Below are positions 24,991-35,432 of a stretch of DNA of 64,000 bases, in pieces. Made by a program: the position numbers and the translations under genes. Position 1 is the first letter of the stretch. Each line of letters starts with the position of its first letter. Source of the stretch: Kappaphycus alvarezii. Its lineage: Eukaryota; Rhodophyta; Florideophyceae; Gigartinales; Solieriaceae. The stretch is taken from NCBI GenBank assembly GCA_002205965.3, contig NADL03000170.1, positions 1 to 64,000 on the forward strand, written 5' to 3'. Under the pieces are notes generated by a model. It was not told the DNA's origin, did no database searches, and saw only the letters and a list, made by a program, of their open reading frames with translations.

Positions 24991-25366
24991 CAATGTTAAC
25001 TGTTGAGTCTTTGTTGTTTGTAGGGACGTTGATAAGTATTAGGGGCGCCCGGCGTGTTTAAACAGCGCCAAACGATACAGATTGACAGGCCGGCTGAATC
25101 AAAAAGTAGGCGGAAATTGGTGCTGTAGTAAGAACTAGTGAGAACCGTCCTAAAAGGGTGATTTAAAAAGTCGTGTGTAGAAATATTGATTACAGAAGAT
25201 CAAATAGACGGAGAAGACTAAACGAATTACCATTAAAGTGGAAGCTATTTGCTCATAAAGAGAGAAACGAGAAAAAGAAAAGAGTATAAAGCAATGATAA
25301 ATTCGTGACTCAAGAGAAAAAATAAATTGAAATTAGAAACAAAGGAAGAGGGATTGAGTAGAAAAA

Positions 25367-25822
25367 TTAATGGGGAGGGATTTCTGCGCGTAAATGTAAC
25401 GCCTCAAGTTTCTCTCTTAGCGGACGCTGCTCAGCAGGCTGAGGAATGCCCACGGCCTGTTTCGGTGGACGTGGAGTGGCAGGCAGGACCGAAAATAACA
25501 CGAGAACTTCCGTTAGCGGCCCGAATTCAGCAGTTATCACTGAAGCCTTGGACCGAGACCGTTTCATGAGCGTGTAATGATAGTCCAGATCTGTGTTCAG
25601 GTGCACGATGCGGTCCGGGCATTGGCGCTCGGACACATTCCATGGGGAACCCGAGGAATGGCTGGAGGGCGTGGTAGGGTCGTTCCAGCTGTCATTACAT
25701 CTGGAAGAGGGACGCGGGGCGGCGAGGCAGAGCTTGTGAAAAATGGAAAATATTTTTACAAGTATTGAAAACTTTTTATTTCTTTTCCATATGGAGTAAA
25801 GTGATAAAAAATAGTGGAACAA
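25367..25822 (-). other. 151-codon open frame in a GC-richer patch, unidentified
   Basis: An uninterrupted minus-strand frame with a hydrophobic, AT-rich start (MFHYFLSLYSIWKRNK) and a more balanced remainder (PSSHSSGSPWNVSERQCPDR, PPKQAVGIPQPAEQRPL). Plus-strand frames of 80 and 63 codons overlap it. No domain is recognised. It could be an exon of an unrecognised gene or a chance frame. Confidence 0.2.
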
Positions 25823-26573
25823 TATTTTATCAGAGGCCGAAATTTTTTATTTATTGTGAATCATCGTAAAATGATTTTACTTTTTTTCACTGGCCTATAT
25901 TTTATACTGTATTACATATGAAGTAATTTTTATATCTCCAGTTGGGTTTTAAATTCTACAGTTATAATTACTGGAATGATATTACCAGCAAATAATTATT
26001 AGGATTAATGTTCACCTGGAGAATTATTCCAAAATTATTATTGAGCATGAAGTTGTTCTACAATAACAATCAAATTGCTGCAATCATCTTTGAAGCTTTT
26101 TAACAATGATTTGTACATTGCTTCGACCATCGGTACATGTATTTAATGTAATGTTCGCATTTAAAACTCCAAATGGGTTCCAGCTGGTCCATATATCTCA
26201 ATGACGAAACCCCGTTTTCCTCTTGTAGCTTTTTTGCTTTGATATACAGTGTAAATAGACTTACTGTAGGCTGTCAGAAAATTTTAGCAGGCTTCGGCCC
26301 ATCGAACTATCCCCGTCGATCAATAAATATTGGATTTCTTTTGAGCATTATTCTCAGTCCTATTCAGGTAGTCGATTAATCATTTATTTAAAATTGCCTA
26401 TTTTGGATCCAAGCGTTTGACTTAATTTTTTACACAGCTCGCTTGCCTCCTTTGGATGTTACAACGTGGATGGTCTGGTCTCCTGTGTTCGAGGGGGCAC
26501 CGCGGGGTATCGGGGCACCGGTGGTCGGATTAAGTGGAGGTTGCTCCGCGTGAAGGCGGAGGGGGCGCGGGCC

Positions 26574-26780
26574 TTATGGCTGGAAGCGGACGTTCTCAAT
26601 GCCTTGTAGATGATTGAGAAGGGCAGTGGCAAAGGCTTGTAGGACTTGACGATGGACCCGTGAGCAGTGCTCTGCTCTCTTCAGGCGGAAGACTTCTCCC
26701 CGGAGTCGAGTTCTCACCCCACTTGCGGCAAAAGCCCCAGGGTCTGAACGGATCTTTTGAGTAGAGTGAGCTCAAGTGGC
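26574..26780 (-). other. coding-like fragment in a GC island, unidentified
   Basis: A sharp GC-rich island (about 26450-26830) sits in AT-rich DNA. Its minus strand is open for about 65 codons, with IRSDPGAFAASGVRTRLRGE and RVHRQVLQAFATALLNHL, ending in TAA at 26574-26576. The composition resembles the N-terminal parts of GC-rich retroelement proteins in this window, so it may be a fragment of such an element. No domain is recognised. Confidence 0.25.
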
Positions 26781-26830
26781 GGGAAAGGCAGGGTGCAGTC
26801 GGTCGGGCTTAACTGCGGCGCCGCACAACA

Positions 26831-28625
26831 ATTGAATGTGATTTATGTTAATGCGGCGTTTTGGAACGAAACGCGGCATTTAATGTGGTTTGGTTATTAG
26901 CTCCATGTGTGATGAGGTTTTACTATGTACTGTAGACCACTGTACATTTTCGTGAGAACTCGTACTGTGCGCGACAACAGTAAGTCTTGTACAATCAAGG
27001 CTTGGTATAACTGCTGACGTAAGAAGGGTTATGAGGCGAAGAGACTTTATGAGAAGGGCTAAGGAGTACCACCAAAGCAGGACAACGGACTACGGTCAAC
27101 GCTGTGTACAGTACAGTATACTTCTCAAATCTCTTACCTGCTTCGGAAAGAATGTGCCCGACGGCGTTTGGGCAATTCAAGTACCCGTGCAAGCACGATA
27201 TCTAATACGTGTACACGTATGTTGCGATGTACAAATCATTTTCTTAACATACATCTTATCTTGTAATCTGCTATTTCTTATTTAATTTTTAGGCTGGTGG
27301 TACAGTAGTACCCACAATTCTTGCCCACAGAGCGCTCGTGAGGCGGGTACATAGCCCGACAGATCAAACGCTTCAGACGTATGAAAATTTGCATCGTTCC
27401 CCCTACCCTGGCGGAATTAGCGAGCGCCCTTGCCCCTTGGCCTTTTCCACAATATCACACCCATCAGAACTCCTAGAAACGCATTTCTGGGGGTTGTTGC
27501 AGCGCTGATTACAGTCTACAAGCGGGTTCTAACGCGTTTCTACGGTTCTAGCATACGAGTTCGAACGCGTTTGTAAGGGTTCTTCAGCGCTGAATTCAGT
27601 GAAAGTATTAGATTTAATTCTTCAACTCTTGGTGGTGTACGGTGAGTGGCAGGGGAATTTCCTATGGTACAAAGCAGCACGGTATAGTTTGAAAAGTATT
27701 CAAAAACTAGCAAGAAGAATAGCGCGGTTTCAATTTAGTCGTGACTGGTAAAAAATAAATGAAACACGGCACTGGAAACGGCAAACTTTGAGAGAAGCAA
27801 ATCAGTACAGGGCAGTGAAAGGTAGAAATCACTTCGAGCTGCGGTTCAGTAGCAAGTAGGCAGACTAGGCGGGGTAAACAGGTCACTGCTTCGAGAGCGG
27901 GGAAGAAACAAAGGTCATGGAATACAGATCGGCGGTGATAATATGAGAAGATGAAAGTAGTAGAGCAGACAGAGACGACCAGCGTGACCGAAAATAGGAT
28001 AACCGCGAACGGAAACGCATCTGTTTGTAGTAAAACGTAGAATTTTTGCGTAGTGTTTTGCAGAGGAATTGTTTGGGTGTTTTACCGATCTATCCCATAC
28101 TTTTGCAGGGTACAGTTGAGTACCCAAAAAGGACTTTTCACTCACATCTGTCGTGATGAAACGCAGCGCAGACGTAGTGTTCTGACAGAATGACAAGCAG
28201 TCCGATGTGGCCACAGCACGGGTGCAAGGGTATTTTACGGTAGACAACGAATAAACATGTTCCGGTGCGGAGGTCGGCATTCGGACGTCCATGCGGGGTG
28301 GGCGATATCAACCGCCACACGGCTATGGAATGTTCAAACAGGACCGGATAGGAAAGGCGCGCGGCAGCAGCTGTGATGCACGATGCTGCACGCTTGTCAG
28401 ATAATAATAATACTTTACTGCATTAGTATCGGGGGATGCCTTCGGCGAAACTGGCCTCACATTCTCAACGGCACATTACGCACCAAAGGACAACATCTTC
28501 CATGCCTTAAAATAACCCAAAAATTCCCCCGTACCAAAGGTGTGCCCGAAACTGTGGTAGAATTTTGCTTTTGATTGGCGGTTGCGTATTGGGATAAATT
28601 AAATGGTACATACGGCACAGCATTG
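26831..28625. other. no gene recognised; small repeats
   Basis: Contains GTAC clusters (about 26925-26965 and 27103-27120). A short degenerate repeat lies at about 27470-27605, where GAAACGCATTTCT, TAACGCGTTTCTACGG and GAACGCGTTTGTAAGG alternate and CAGCGCTGA occurs at both ends. Then comes unannotated sequence up to the copia element's insertion site. Confidence 0.35.
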
Positions 28626-28630
28626 CTGCA
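28626..28630. other. target-site duplication, left copy (CTGCA)
   Basis: CTGCA directly precedes the left LTR, and the same five bases directly follow the right LTR at 35965-35969. Five-base duplications are standard for Ty1/copia integration. Confidence 0.85.
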
Positions 28631-28979
28631 TGTCGTGAGACCCGTGATTTCGCGGCTAGCGATCCACACGACGGCAATCGGCGTGGAGATAGGATCACTG
28701 TAGTTCTGAAATAAAGGAAGGTTTTTACTGAGAAGGGCCGGGGCGGACGCCTCGGCAGTGCAGCGGACAACTGTCTACGCTGCTGAAACTTCTCTTGATG
28801 ATGATCTGTAGGGTCGGAGTGATACGACTACGACGGACGACGGCGTTATTAGTAATGGTAGATACCCGCGCACCCAATGAGTCGATGCCATTACATGGCA
28901 TCGGCATGCGCCAACTTCTTACAGTGCGTAGTACACTGTACAGTATACCGTTGTATTTGCTACGTTGTCCTGTGCGACA
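28631..28979 (-). repeat. 3' LTR of the copia element
   Basis: 349 bp. It begins TGTCGTGAGACC and ends CCTGTGCGACA, with a 5-bp terminal inverted repeat (TGTCG/CGACA). It matches the right LTR along its whole length with one substitution (TAGTTCTG against TAGCTCTG) and several small indels. It contains a GTAC cluster near its end. Confidence 0.92.
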
Positions 28980-28989
28980 CTCCCCCCAG
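28980..28989 (-). other. polypurine tract of the copia element
   Basis: On the minus strand CTGGGGGGAG lies immediately before the 3' LTR start (TGTCGCACAGG). A purine run in this position primes plus-strand DNA synthesis in LTR retrotransposons. Confidence 0.75.
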
Positions 28990-29262
28990 TGGCGCAACGT
29001 GGTGTGCGGGAATAAGCGCCAAATAAACGAATAGTAAGTAAAATTCGTGGGCCAAAATATGAATTGTCGAAATTAAAGGATATGGCGGGACGCTCAGGGC
29101 GGCGATCGGCAGAAACAGTAGGATAAATGCTCGCTTGTGTTGGCGTGTGTCTCAACCCCTTCTTCCCCACGTTTGCTGATCTAGCCTACACAGGGGTTGA
29201 CCAGGGAGCGTTCCAATCCCTTAACGCGTGCGGCGAAGCGCGATAGCGGCGAGCGAGCGACA

Positions 29263-30387
29263 ATGAAGAGAACTCGAGAGATGCTGACAGCTGACGAAAA
29301 GGAGCTCTTGCAGGCCTACGAAGATGTTTTCGGAGAAGACTCAAGCGATGTGGAAGAATTTTGGAGTAACGTTAAAGCGAAGAAGCGTGCAACACACGGC
29401 AGCGATGGGGAGGGTCTCTGGTTGTTCGAGGAGGGCGAGGGTCTGCTGGTACTGCATCGGCAAAATAGACCGCCGTGGTTGACAATAAGCAGTACACCAT
29501 CGACGCAGTGCTGTACGGCAGCGGGGTGGATGCTGGTGAGAAAGTATTCGAAAAGGGAAAGTGGTAAGCGACGATGTCAAATGCGGGTGACAAGTTTGGC
29601 TACTTTGTGATAGTAGAATCTTCGATGTCTCCGCCACCATGCCCATCCAGATCTATTGCTTTCAAAACGCAGGCGATTGCGATGCCGAGCGGCAAAGAGA
29701 TGCCTCGACAATGCGTAGTCCCGCCGTATCAGCCAACAAGGGCGCAAGCAGGTGATATGAAGCAATATGAGCGGCTTGCTTTGGCATGCGTGAAGAACTT
29801 CTGTCTTCGCAATCCAGGAGTTGCAGTTGTGACTTTTGGGCCCGGCGCGCGAGATGGTAATCCCGAGCTCGATCCTTTTTTTAACCGAGAATCGAGATTC
29901 CTGCTTGTCGGCGTGTCAGGTAGTCTTGATTGCGTACCAGCGTCGGCAGTAAATGCAGCAAGCTGTTTAGGCGGCTTTGTGCTTGGTGTGAGGGTGCGTG
30001 ACTACGTAAGTCGAGCTGATGCGCACTTTCGGAAGCTTGGACAGCTAACGGGAGTACTTCACACTGTCAAGCGGGGCCTGAATTTGCGTAAACCGTATGA
30101 CAAGAAGGAGTTGTATGCAAGGAGGCGTAGGAATGCTGATAACCGTGGAGAGACGGCGTTCGCGATGATTGCGGGGTGGCGCGGCATTTGGCTTGTACGC
30201 TTAACGCAGGTGGCGCGCGATTTACCAAGGGTGGACCACTGCGTTGCAATTGATGCGCGACGCCGCAATACTTGATAGTGCGGAAAGGTACCCAATTCAG
30301 TTGACGGCGAAGACTTTGGAGATGTGCGGCGGGCCGGATACACCAAAGCTGGAGGTAGCAGAAGTGTTCCAGTTAGTGCAGGAGTAA
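29263..30387 (+). CDS. antisense coding region inside the copia element, unknown function
   Basis: This lies between the element's RNase H and its 3' LTR but on the opposite strand, converging with pol and ending two bases from pol's stop. The ATG at 29263 starts an acidic N-terminus (MKRTREMLTADEKELLQAYE). After a frameshift near 29420-29470 the third frame reads DNKQYTIDAVLYGSGVDAGE, a TAA at 29565, then a 233-codon stretch from the ATG at 29574. That stretch includes GDMKQYERLALACVKNFCL, RFLLVGVSGSLDCVPASAV and GETAFAMIAGWRGIWLVRL. Near 30215, in a GCGCGCG run, the frame shifts to IYQGWTTALQLMRDAAILD and ends VAEVFQLVQE, TAA at 30385-30387. Amino-acid composition is protein-like throughout. 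I recognise no domain. It may be a captured host gene or an accessory (antisense) ORF of this copia lineage. Confidence 0.55.
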
Positions 30388-30389
30388 AG

Positions 30390-31247
30390 TCAGGTGATGT
30401 CTGGACCGCGAACAATCCATTGATCAATTTGAACGTCTAATTGTCCTGTTGATACAGTGTGACGAAGCATTGCCTGACACATGGGCTTCGTTAAACCGTC
30501 AGCGATGTTGTGTTGGCTACGCACGAAACCAATATCGGAAATTACGTTGTCGCGGAAGGCTTCTCGAGCGGCAGCGATATCGAGCATCATCCGTTTCTCG
30601 GAAGTCCGTGACCCTTTGGAAATAACGTCGAACAAGCTCTTGCTGTCAGTGAGGAGGTGAATGGGGACGCGTTTGTTGAGGATGACCTCAAGTTCTTGAC
30701 CGATAGCGATGGCTATGTCGAACATATCGCTGAAAGCGATGACTTCACCAGACATAGCGGATCTGGTGACGCGGCGAGCCTTGTAGGATTTGAAGGACAA
30801 TGGTACTACGGAGTTTGAGTTGTCGCCTAGAAAAACAATATGTCCAAGCTGGGAGGAAAGGTCGCGGTTGTTTGCGAAGGAGGAGTCCGAGAACCCCACG
30901 ATCCGAAGCGTAAGGAGGTCAAGTTTGCCGATACGGAGCCTTAGTCGATTGTCAATAGCGTATCTCACGGCTTTGTTAAGTCGGCGAATGATGGAAGCGC
31001 GCTCCTTGATGTAATTGTCCTCTGTTACTTGCGCCAACTGCGATATTTCAAAAAGGCAGTCTGGCCGTGAGTTCGAGAGCCATGCCAGTTTCATTCTCAT
31101 TGACCGAAATTCGGAGAAGGATGCTTCTAATGAGAGGCACTCAAGCTTGCGAAGGTAGTGGTTTTGGTCAATGAAGAATGAGCCGTCATCTTCCTTCCCG
31201 ACGATGAATCCCGTGAACTCTGCTGGTAATGACTCGTCAGGCTTCAT
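30390..31247 (-). CDS. pol: copia pol: end of RT and RNase H
   Basis: This 285-codon frame carries the end of the RT connection and the RNase H domain that removes the RNA template. Visible are TGFIVGKEDDGSFFIDQNHY and SEFRSMRMKLAWLSNSRPDC (the copia LAWLS-type linker). The RNase H core follows: IVGFSDSSFANNRDLSSQLG, then SAMSGEVIAFSDMFD with the catalytic Glu, then LLTDSKSLFDVI with a further Asp, and VRSQHNIADGLTKPM, the family's C-terminal signature. It overlaps the upstream RT frame by an ATGA, so one base separates the frames. The stop lies two bases from the convergent antisense ORF. Confidence 0.9.
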   Translation of the reverse strand: MKPDESLPAEFTGFIVGKEDDGSFFIDQNHYLRKLECLSLEASFSEFRSMRMKLAWLSNSRPDCLFEISQLAQVTEDNYIKERASIIRRLNKAVRYAIDNRLRLRIGKLDLLTLRIVGFSDSSFANNRDLSSQLGHIVFLGDNSNSVVPLSFKSYKARRVTRSAMSGEVIAFSDMFDIAIAIGQELEVILNKRVPIHLLTDSKSLFDVISKGSRTSEKRMMLDIAAAREAFRDNVISDIGFVRSQHNIADGLTKPMCQAMLRHTVSTGQLDVQIDQWIVRGPDIT

Positions 31248-32110
31248 CTCGAATTTCCGACGAGTATATCGGATAACTGACGGAAGCCTTCAGTTCCGCA
31301 GCGCATGAGGTCGTCAACGTAAGCGCCGCTCATTCCATTCAAGATACCGTTGTTGAGGATGTAGTACAGGGCTGGGTCGATGCGAAGCGGCCGCATCCCG
31401 AGGTCTTCGCGGTGGTGCTTGTCAATAGTGGCATGCCAGAGGTCACCGGCATCACAGAGTCCGTATAGCGGTCGCAAAAGCTTGAGGCATTGTTCAGGAT
31501 CTAGTTCAAACTCGGGAGCAGGTTTGCCGATATATATGTCGCGGGCGAGGGGTTCGGTGGACTGCAACTATGCCTGGGTGATATCTGCGGTCCACACATC
31601 GAAGCCAAAAATGGCAGCCATGGCAAGGAGGAGACGGACCGATTGTGGTTGAAGTGTCGTCGACGAATGCACTAACAGATGTTTCATTTTGTCACGATGG
31701 CCTCCGATGACGTACCTGGCCTTGTACTTAACCTTGCCGTCTATCGTCGATTTCAATGAAAGTACAAAGCGTCCTGGTAGTACGTTCGCATCCTCTGGCA
31801 CTTCTTCACGCAAGACGACCTTAAAGGTACCTCGTTGAAGCAGGCCTCGTACTTCTTCCTTCTTGGCTTTTGTCATTTCGGTTCCCATTGCACGGTCGTC
31901 GTCTGGGTCTAGGATTTCGACGGCGAGAATGGTGTCTTCCGAAGGTGACTTAAAGTTGCTGAAGCCATGAGCGATGTCGGTTAGGAAGGTGTGCGCAAGT
32001 GTCTCAGGGTTCAGATAGGGCTTCACTTGTGCCAAGTTAAAGGGCCTCGGAGGGCTTGCGTTGGTATCACGGACGAATACAAGCTTCTTCTCGGGGTCAA
32101 AGCTGTCCAC
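31244..32110 (-). pseudogene. pol: copia pol: reverse transcriptase, in-frame stop
   Basis: One reading frame interrupted by a single TAG at 31568-31570, which replaces the tyrosine expected after ADITQA. Before the stop: AVEILDPDDDRAMGTEMTKA, LPGRFVLSLKSTIDGKVKYK and ARYVIGGHRDKMK (the copia KARLVARG-type block), then FGFDVWTADITQA with the first catalytic Asp. After the stop: LQSTEPLARDIYIGKP, LKLLRPLYGLCDAGDLWH (copia KSLYGLKQA block), and the catalytic YVDD box in SGAYVDDLMRCG. All active-site landmarks are present. It synthesises the element's cDNA if the stop is suppressed or is a sequence error. Confidence 0.85.
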
Positions 32111-32426
32111 AGGGAACGGGCCTAGCCATTCGCCGATGCGATTTGCGATGACCTTCTCGCGCCAGACAAGTACTTTGTCCCGGGTTCATATGCACGGTCG
32201 CATGCTGGGGGAACTGCGTGCTTAAGTGCACGCCGGAGGCGTAGCATAGCCATGTGTTTAGCCATTTCACTTCTCGCAAGAGCGCAATGTCAGCTCTTTC
32301 TTCCGTGGTAGGACGGCTATGGTGCTGTTCAGATGAAGTCCGAATCTGCGGAAATTCTCCAAAGACAAGAGCAGACGGGACTAGACCTTCGGGACTAGTG
32401 TATCGTTCATAGCCTTGACGGAGCAA
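32097..32426 (-). pseudogene. pol: copia pol: integrase C-terminal linker, frameshifted
   Basis: A 109-codon frame that continues the integrase after a frameshift near 32400. EGLVPSALVFGEFPQIR corresponds to the segment after the integrase core, where copia proteins carry the P-x-x-LVFG motif. ERADIALLREVKWLN fits the following helical part. A second frameshift near 32150-32100 joins it to the RT frame that starts DSFDPEKKLVFV. It has no separate function. Confidence 0.7.
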
Positions 32427-33577
32427 GCGAGGGCAACAGACTTATTGACAGTCGGGCTTGCCGAAAGTATTTTGCGGAACGTTGTGCGCAGTGGTTCGTG
32501 ATATCGCTCTCCGATACCGAGACTTGAATGTGCTTCAATCCCAGTACGATCGACGTCTACGTCTGCTAATTTTGCGAGGTGAATGAACTTTTGCCCAAAC
32601 GCCGAGCCGCGGTCGGTAAGTATCTTGTTCGGGAGACCTGTGTAGATACTTGCCCAGCATTCGATAATCTTCGCCCAGATGTGATCCGTCGACACATTGT
32701 CGAGAAAGCGTGCAGCGCTGAACCTTGTCCCTTCGTCGACGATATGGAGTACCGGAGCGCCATCGATGTACATGATGTCGAGGAAGATCCGCTCGTTAAA
32801 GCGAACGTGTTCTGCTCCAAGGGATACGCGAAAGCGAATAGGGGCGTGCTGGATCCGCTGGCATGGATCGCAACGCCTTGAGATGTCTTCGAGAGTCTTA
32901 AGCGTTTCTGGAGTGGCTTCTTCCGGGCGAGAGCGGGCAATCAGATTAAATAACTTCTTAGCAGTGGGATGAAAGAATTGACGATGAAGCCGAGCCAGCT
33001 GAGTTCTTGTGAAGTGAATGCGAGAGCTTGAATGGAAAGGAACGTAAAGGTGGTTACTAGCGGAGCGCGTCATCGGGACGAACCAGTCATCCACATACAC
33101 TACTTGGCTATCTCCTAGGGAATGCGGAATGCGATGAACAAGGCGGTTTGAGACCGTGCATGGGGTCAATGATTCCCTGTCCATTACGTCCATCCCGAGA
33201 AGCGCAGGGATATCAGCATCCACAATGTCCATAGTCACGAAGACGCGAGGGATGCCCGGTGGCGTTTGGAGAGGTAAGGAGATGCATCCAAGAGAGCCGT
33301 AAGAAGCGTCAGCGAAGCGAAACGAGTTCTGAGATGGCAGTATCTTTCTACGGTGGATCCCAAGAGCCGTCAATATACGGTTCAACTCTTTGCGGCCAAC
33401 TACTGACTTCGGGGCACCAATATCGCAGATGAAACCTAGTGGGCGGCTTCTACGGACTTCCTCATTGAGCTTCCGTACGAACGTGTCGGTAATAAGTATT
33501 TCGGAGCTGGCGGAGCTCTGCGCTGGGTCGGCACTGGGCTCGGCAACCGCTGAAGGAGACGGATCTTCTGAGCCCAC
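32381..33577 (-). CDS. pol: copia pol: aspartic protease and integrase
   Basis: 398 codons. Around residue 50, FICDIGAPKSVVGRKEL is the retropepsin active-site region. It reads D-I-G-A where most copia proteases have D-S/T-G. The matching C-terminal motif is IPALLGMDVMD. The integrase follows: zinc-binding HH-CC (LHRQFFHPTAKKLFNLI and RRCDPCQRI), then the catalytic core with Asp in IFLDIMYID, Asp in ILTDRGSAFG and Glu in SLGIGERYHEPLR. This is a full D,D-35-E set. The frame ends by a frameshift at VKAMNDTL. It lies downstream of gag and the short linker frame. Confidence 0.9.
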   Translation of the reverse strand: MGSEDPSPSAVAEPSADPAQSSASSEILITDTFVRKLNEEVRRSRPLGFICDIGAPKSVVGRKELNRILTALGIHRRKILPSQNSFRFADASYGSLGCISLPLQTPPGIPRVFVTMDIVDADIPALLGMDVMDRESLTPCTVSNRLVHRIPHSLGDSQVVYVDDWFVPMTRSASNHLYVPFHSSSRIHFTRTQLARLHRQFFHPTAKKLFNLIARSRPEEATPETLKTLEDISRRCDPCQRIQHAPIRFRVSLGAEHVRFNERIFLDIMYIDGAPVLHIVDEGTRFSAARFLDNVSTDHIWAKIIECWASIYTGLPNKILTDRGSAFGQKFIHLAKLADVDVDRTGIEAHSSLGIGERYHEPLRTTFRKILSASPTVNKSVALACSVKAMNDTLVPKV

Positions 33578-33594
33578 ATTAGGCGTGTATGACG

Positions 33595-33960
33595 CTAGCG
33601 CCTTTGACGAATTGCAGCAGCAACGTGATGCGTCATGATTTCGCGATCTGCGACTTCTACTGGTTCACTCGAATCCACAAAGTTTGTCATGTAGGTGAAG
33701 TGCGTATCGTTGTCTTCTTTTTCGTCCGACAGTAACGAATCGAGCGTGGCAAGTTCCGCACGCTCGTCAACCAACATGGTACTGTGAACCTTGTCATCTT
33801 CTGAGTCCGATTGGGTTTGTTCGTCTTCACCTTTGATGAAGTCGGCTAGGATATGGACCGCCGACTCCCCCTCTGCAAGCGGTTTCGAGCGAATGCTGCG
33901 ACTGCCCCTGGTCCGCATCGATGCTTGGGGGACCAGTCTGGGGCTCCACACTTCCAACAT
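33595..33960 (-). pseudogene. copia gag-protease linker, frameshifted
   Basis: A 121-codon frame between gag and the protease. It overlaps the 3' end of gag in another frame and contains an acidic spacer (ADFIKGEDEQTQSDSEDDKV, LLSDEKEDNDTHFTYMTNF). Spacers of this kind join gag to protease in a single polyprotein. Here one frameshift separates it from gag and another from the protease frame. Confidence 0.65.
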
Positions 33961-35432
33961 TCTCCGTATCGTACCTTGTCTTTGGTCGGGGCCCTTTGAT
34001 GGTAACTCTTATCGCGAATATGTCCTGGGCGGTTGTTTTGATTTGTTGATCGTTGGTTCAATCGAGCATTGTGACGCGGATTCCGGCCATATCGAGTGAG
34101 GTGTGTATCGTGCCCGTTGTGTTCTGCGACGATTCCGGTGAGCTTGCTGTAGTCTTGGTCCTGAGCTCCAGTGAGTAGGTCAAGCTGACGCAAGTTCTGA
34201 ATCGATTCGTGCAACGTGGTGACGAACTTATTGTAGGAGTAACCTTGAGATGTTATGCTCTGAATCGGTATACGAGACCACGGTTGGAACTCAGTCACGG
34301 CTTTTCTAAGATAGTCGATCTTATGTGCGTCGGTGCGAAAATCTCGCGGGCATTGTGGAACAAGCTCGTTGATGTGTTCCACGAGCTTCGTCAAGCCAAG
34401 GGAAACGTCACTCAAACCCTTATCATGCATGAAAGATCGCAGGCGTAGTGTTTCCAGGGTTCCCTTAACTTGGAGCTGTCGGGCGTCGCTGACATACTCC
34501 GTGAGCATGACGTTGACCAATTCCCCGTACGACATTGAATCGTTGCAGTTGTCAAAGAAGAACTTTCGAGCCGCTCCGTCGAAGCAATGAATGAAGAAAT
34601 CAGCCCTCTGCGTCGGAGAAAGGCTGTATTGGCGCGATGAAACGTTGTACAGCTTAAGTGTTTCGTGAATATCCTGTGAAATGTCCCCTGAAAACTTCAT
34701 ATCCTTGAACATTTGTTGGATATAATTGGCCTTTCGTGCGTCATCACTGCCCTTATGCCCTTGCGAGTCTGGATACCTCGCTAATCCTTCGGGTTGGGGA
34801 GGATCTAGTGGGGAAACTTGCGGTGCTCCAGTTGACGATGTGTTTTGCCTGAGGGTCGGGAATGAAGCCCTAGGCACCGCTGATACTTGAATCGGTAAAG
34901 TCGGAGGGCCACTATTCCTGCCTTCTTTGGCTATCAGTTCCGGTGGGACCGCGCTTCCGTTCGAGTCGGACGGACTATAGATTCCAGTGCGTATACCGCC
35001 GATGGCAGGGACAGGAGCGTTATTGAAGTCCTTGTACTTTCGAACCACCGAAAGCGCGAACTCAACCTTGCAGTCCATGAAATAGCATAACCACGCCAAC
35101 AAAGATATACGCTTGTCGTTCTTTTCTGCGCTTGTAAGATACAGTCCATCCATGAAATCCATAGGTATTTTCTCGAATGAAAACAGTTCGGCAACTTGAA
35201 TCAGCACACGGAACGGAAAGATGGAAGACTTGAAGAAATCATCAGAGAACATTGCATGCGGAGGCGGAAGCAAATCGCGAAGGAAGTCAGCTACTTCTTG
35301 GTCTTGCGGAGGTTCCCAAACTGCAGACAGTACGTTAATTTCTTCATTTCTTGATCCAGCGCGAAGTAGTCCAGGTAGACCTTGCGGCTTGTAGAATATC
35401 GCTTGAGTAATCATTCTTGAACTTCGCGGCAC
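33846..35432 (-). CDS. gag: copia gag (capsid/nucleocapsid)
   Basis: 528 codons, the longest intact frame in the element. It would form the virus-like particle in which reverse transcription occurs. The capsid-like middle part includes SPTQRADFFIHCFDGAARKF and GELVNVMLTEYVSDARQLQV, which resembles Ty1/copia gag around the conserved helical core. A basic stretch (RYGRNPRHNARLNQRSTNQN) precedes a zinc-knuckle-like CWKCGAPDWSPKHRC at about residues 492-506. The spacing there (C-x2-C-x8-H-x-C) differs from the usual C-x2-C-x4-H-x4-C. The start at 35432 lies about 190 bases inside the 5' LTR, a normal leader length. Confidence 0.85.
   Translation of the reverse strand: MPRSSRMITQAIFYKPQGLPGLLRAGSRNEEINVLSAVWEPPQDQEVADFLRDLLPPPHAMFSDDFFKSSIFPFRVLIQVAELFSFEKIPMDFMDGLYLTSAEKNDKRISLLAWLCYFMDCKVEFALSVVRKYKDFNNAPVPAIGGIRTGIYSPSDSNGSAVPPELIAKEGRNSGPPTLPIQVSAVPRASFPTLRQNTSSTGAPQVSPLDPPQPEGLARYPDSQGHKGSDDARKANYIQQMFKDMKFSGDISQDIHETLKLYNVSSRQYSLSPTQRADFFIHCFDGAARKFFFDNCNDSMSYGELVNVMLTEYVSDARQLQVKGTLETLRLRSFMHDKGLSDVSLGLTKLVEHINELVPQCPRDFRTDAHKIDYLRKAVTEFQPWSRIPIQSITSQGYSYNKFVTTLHESIQNLRQLDLLTGAQDQDYSKLTGIVAEHNGHDTHLTRYGRNPRHNARLNQRSTNQNNRPGHIRDKSYHQRAPTKDKVRYGECWKCGAPDWSPKHRCGPGAVAAFARNRLQRGSRRSIS

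Noticed and set aside
27470..27605. Possible telomere-like or CRISPR-like array
   Set aside because: Only two or three degenerate units with uneven spacing. Neither a telomeric repeat nor a repeat-spacer pattern.
29564..29672. Possible intron (GTAAGC...GCAG) in the antisense ORF
   Set aside because: Splicing there would put the downstream part into a frame with an early stop. An in-frame TAA at 29565 followed by a new ATG explains the sequence more simply.
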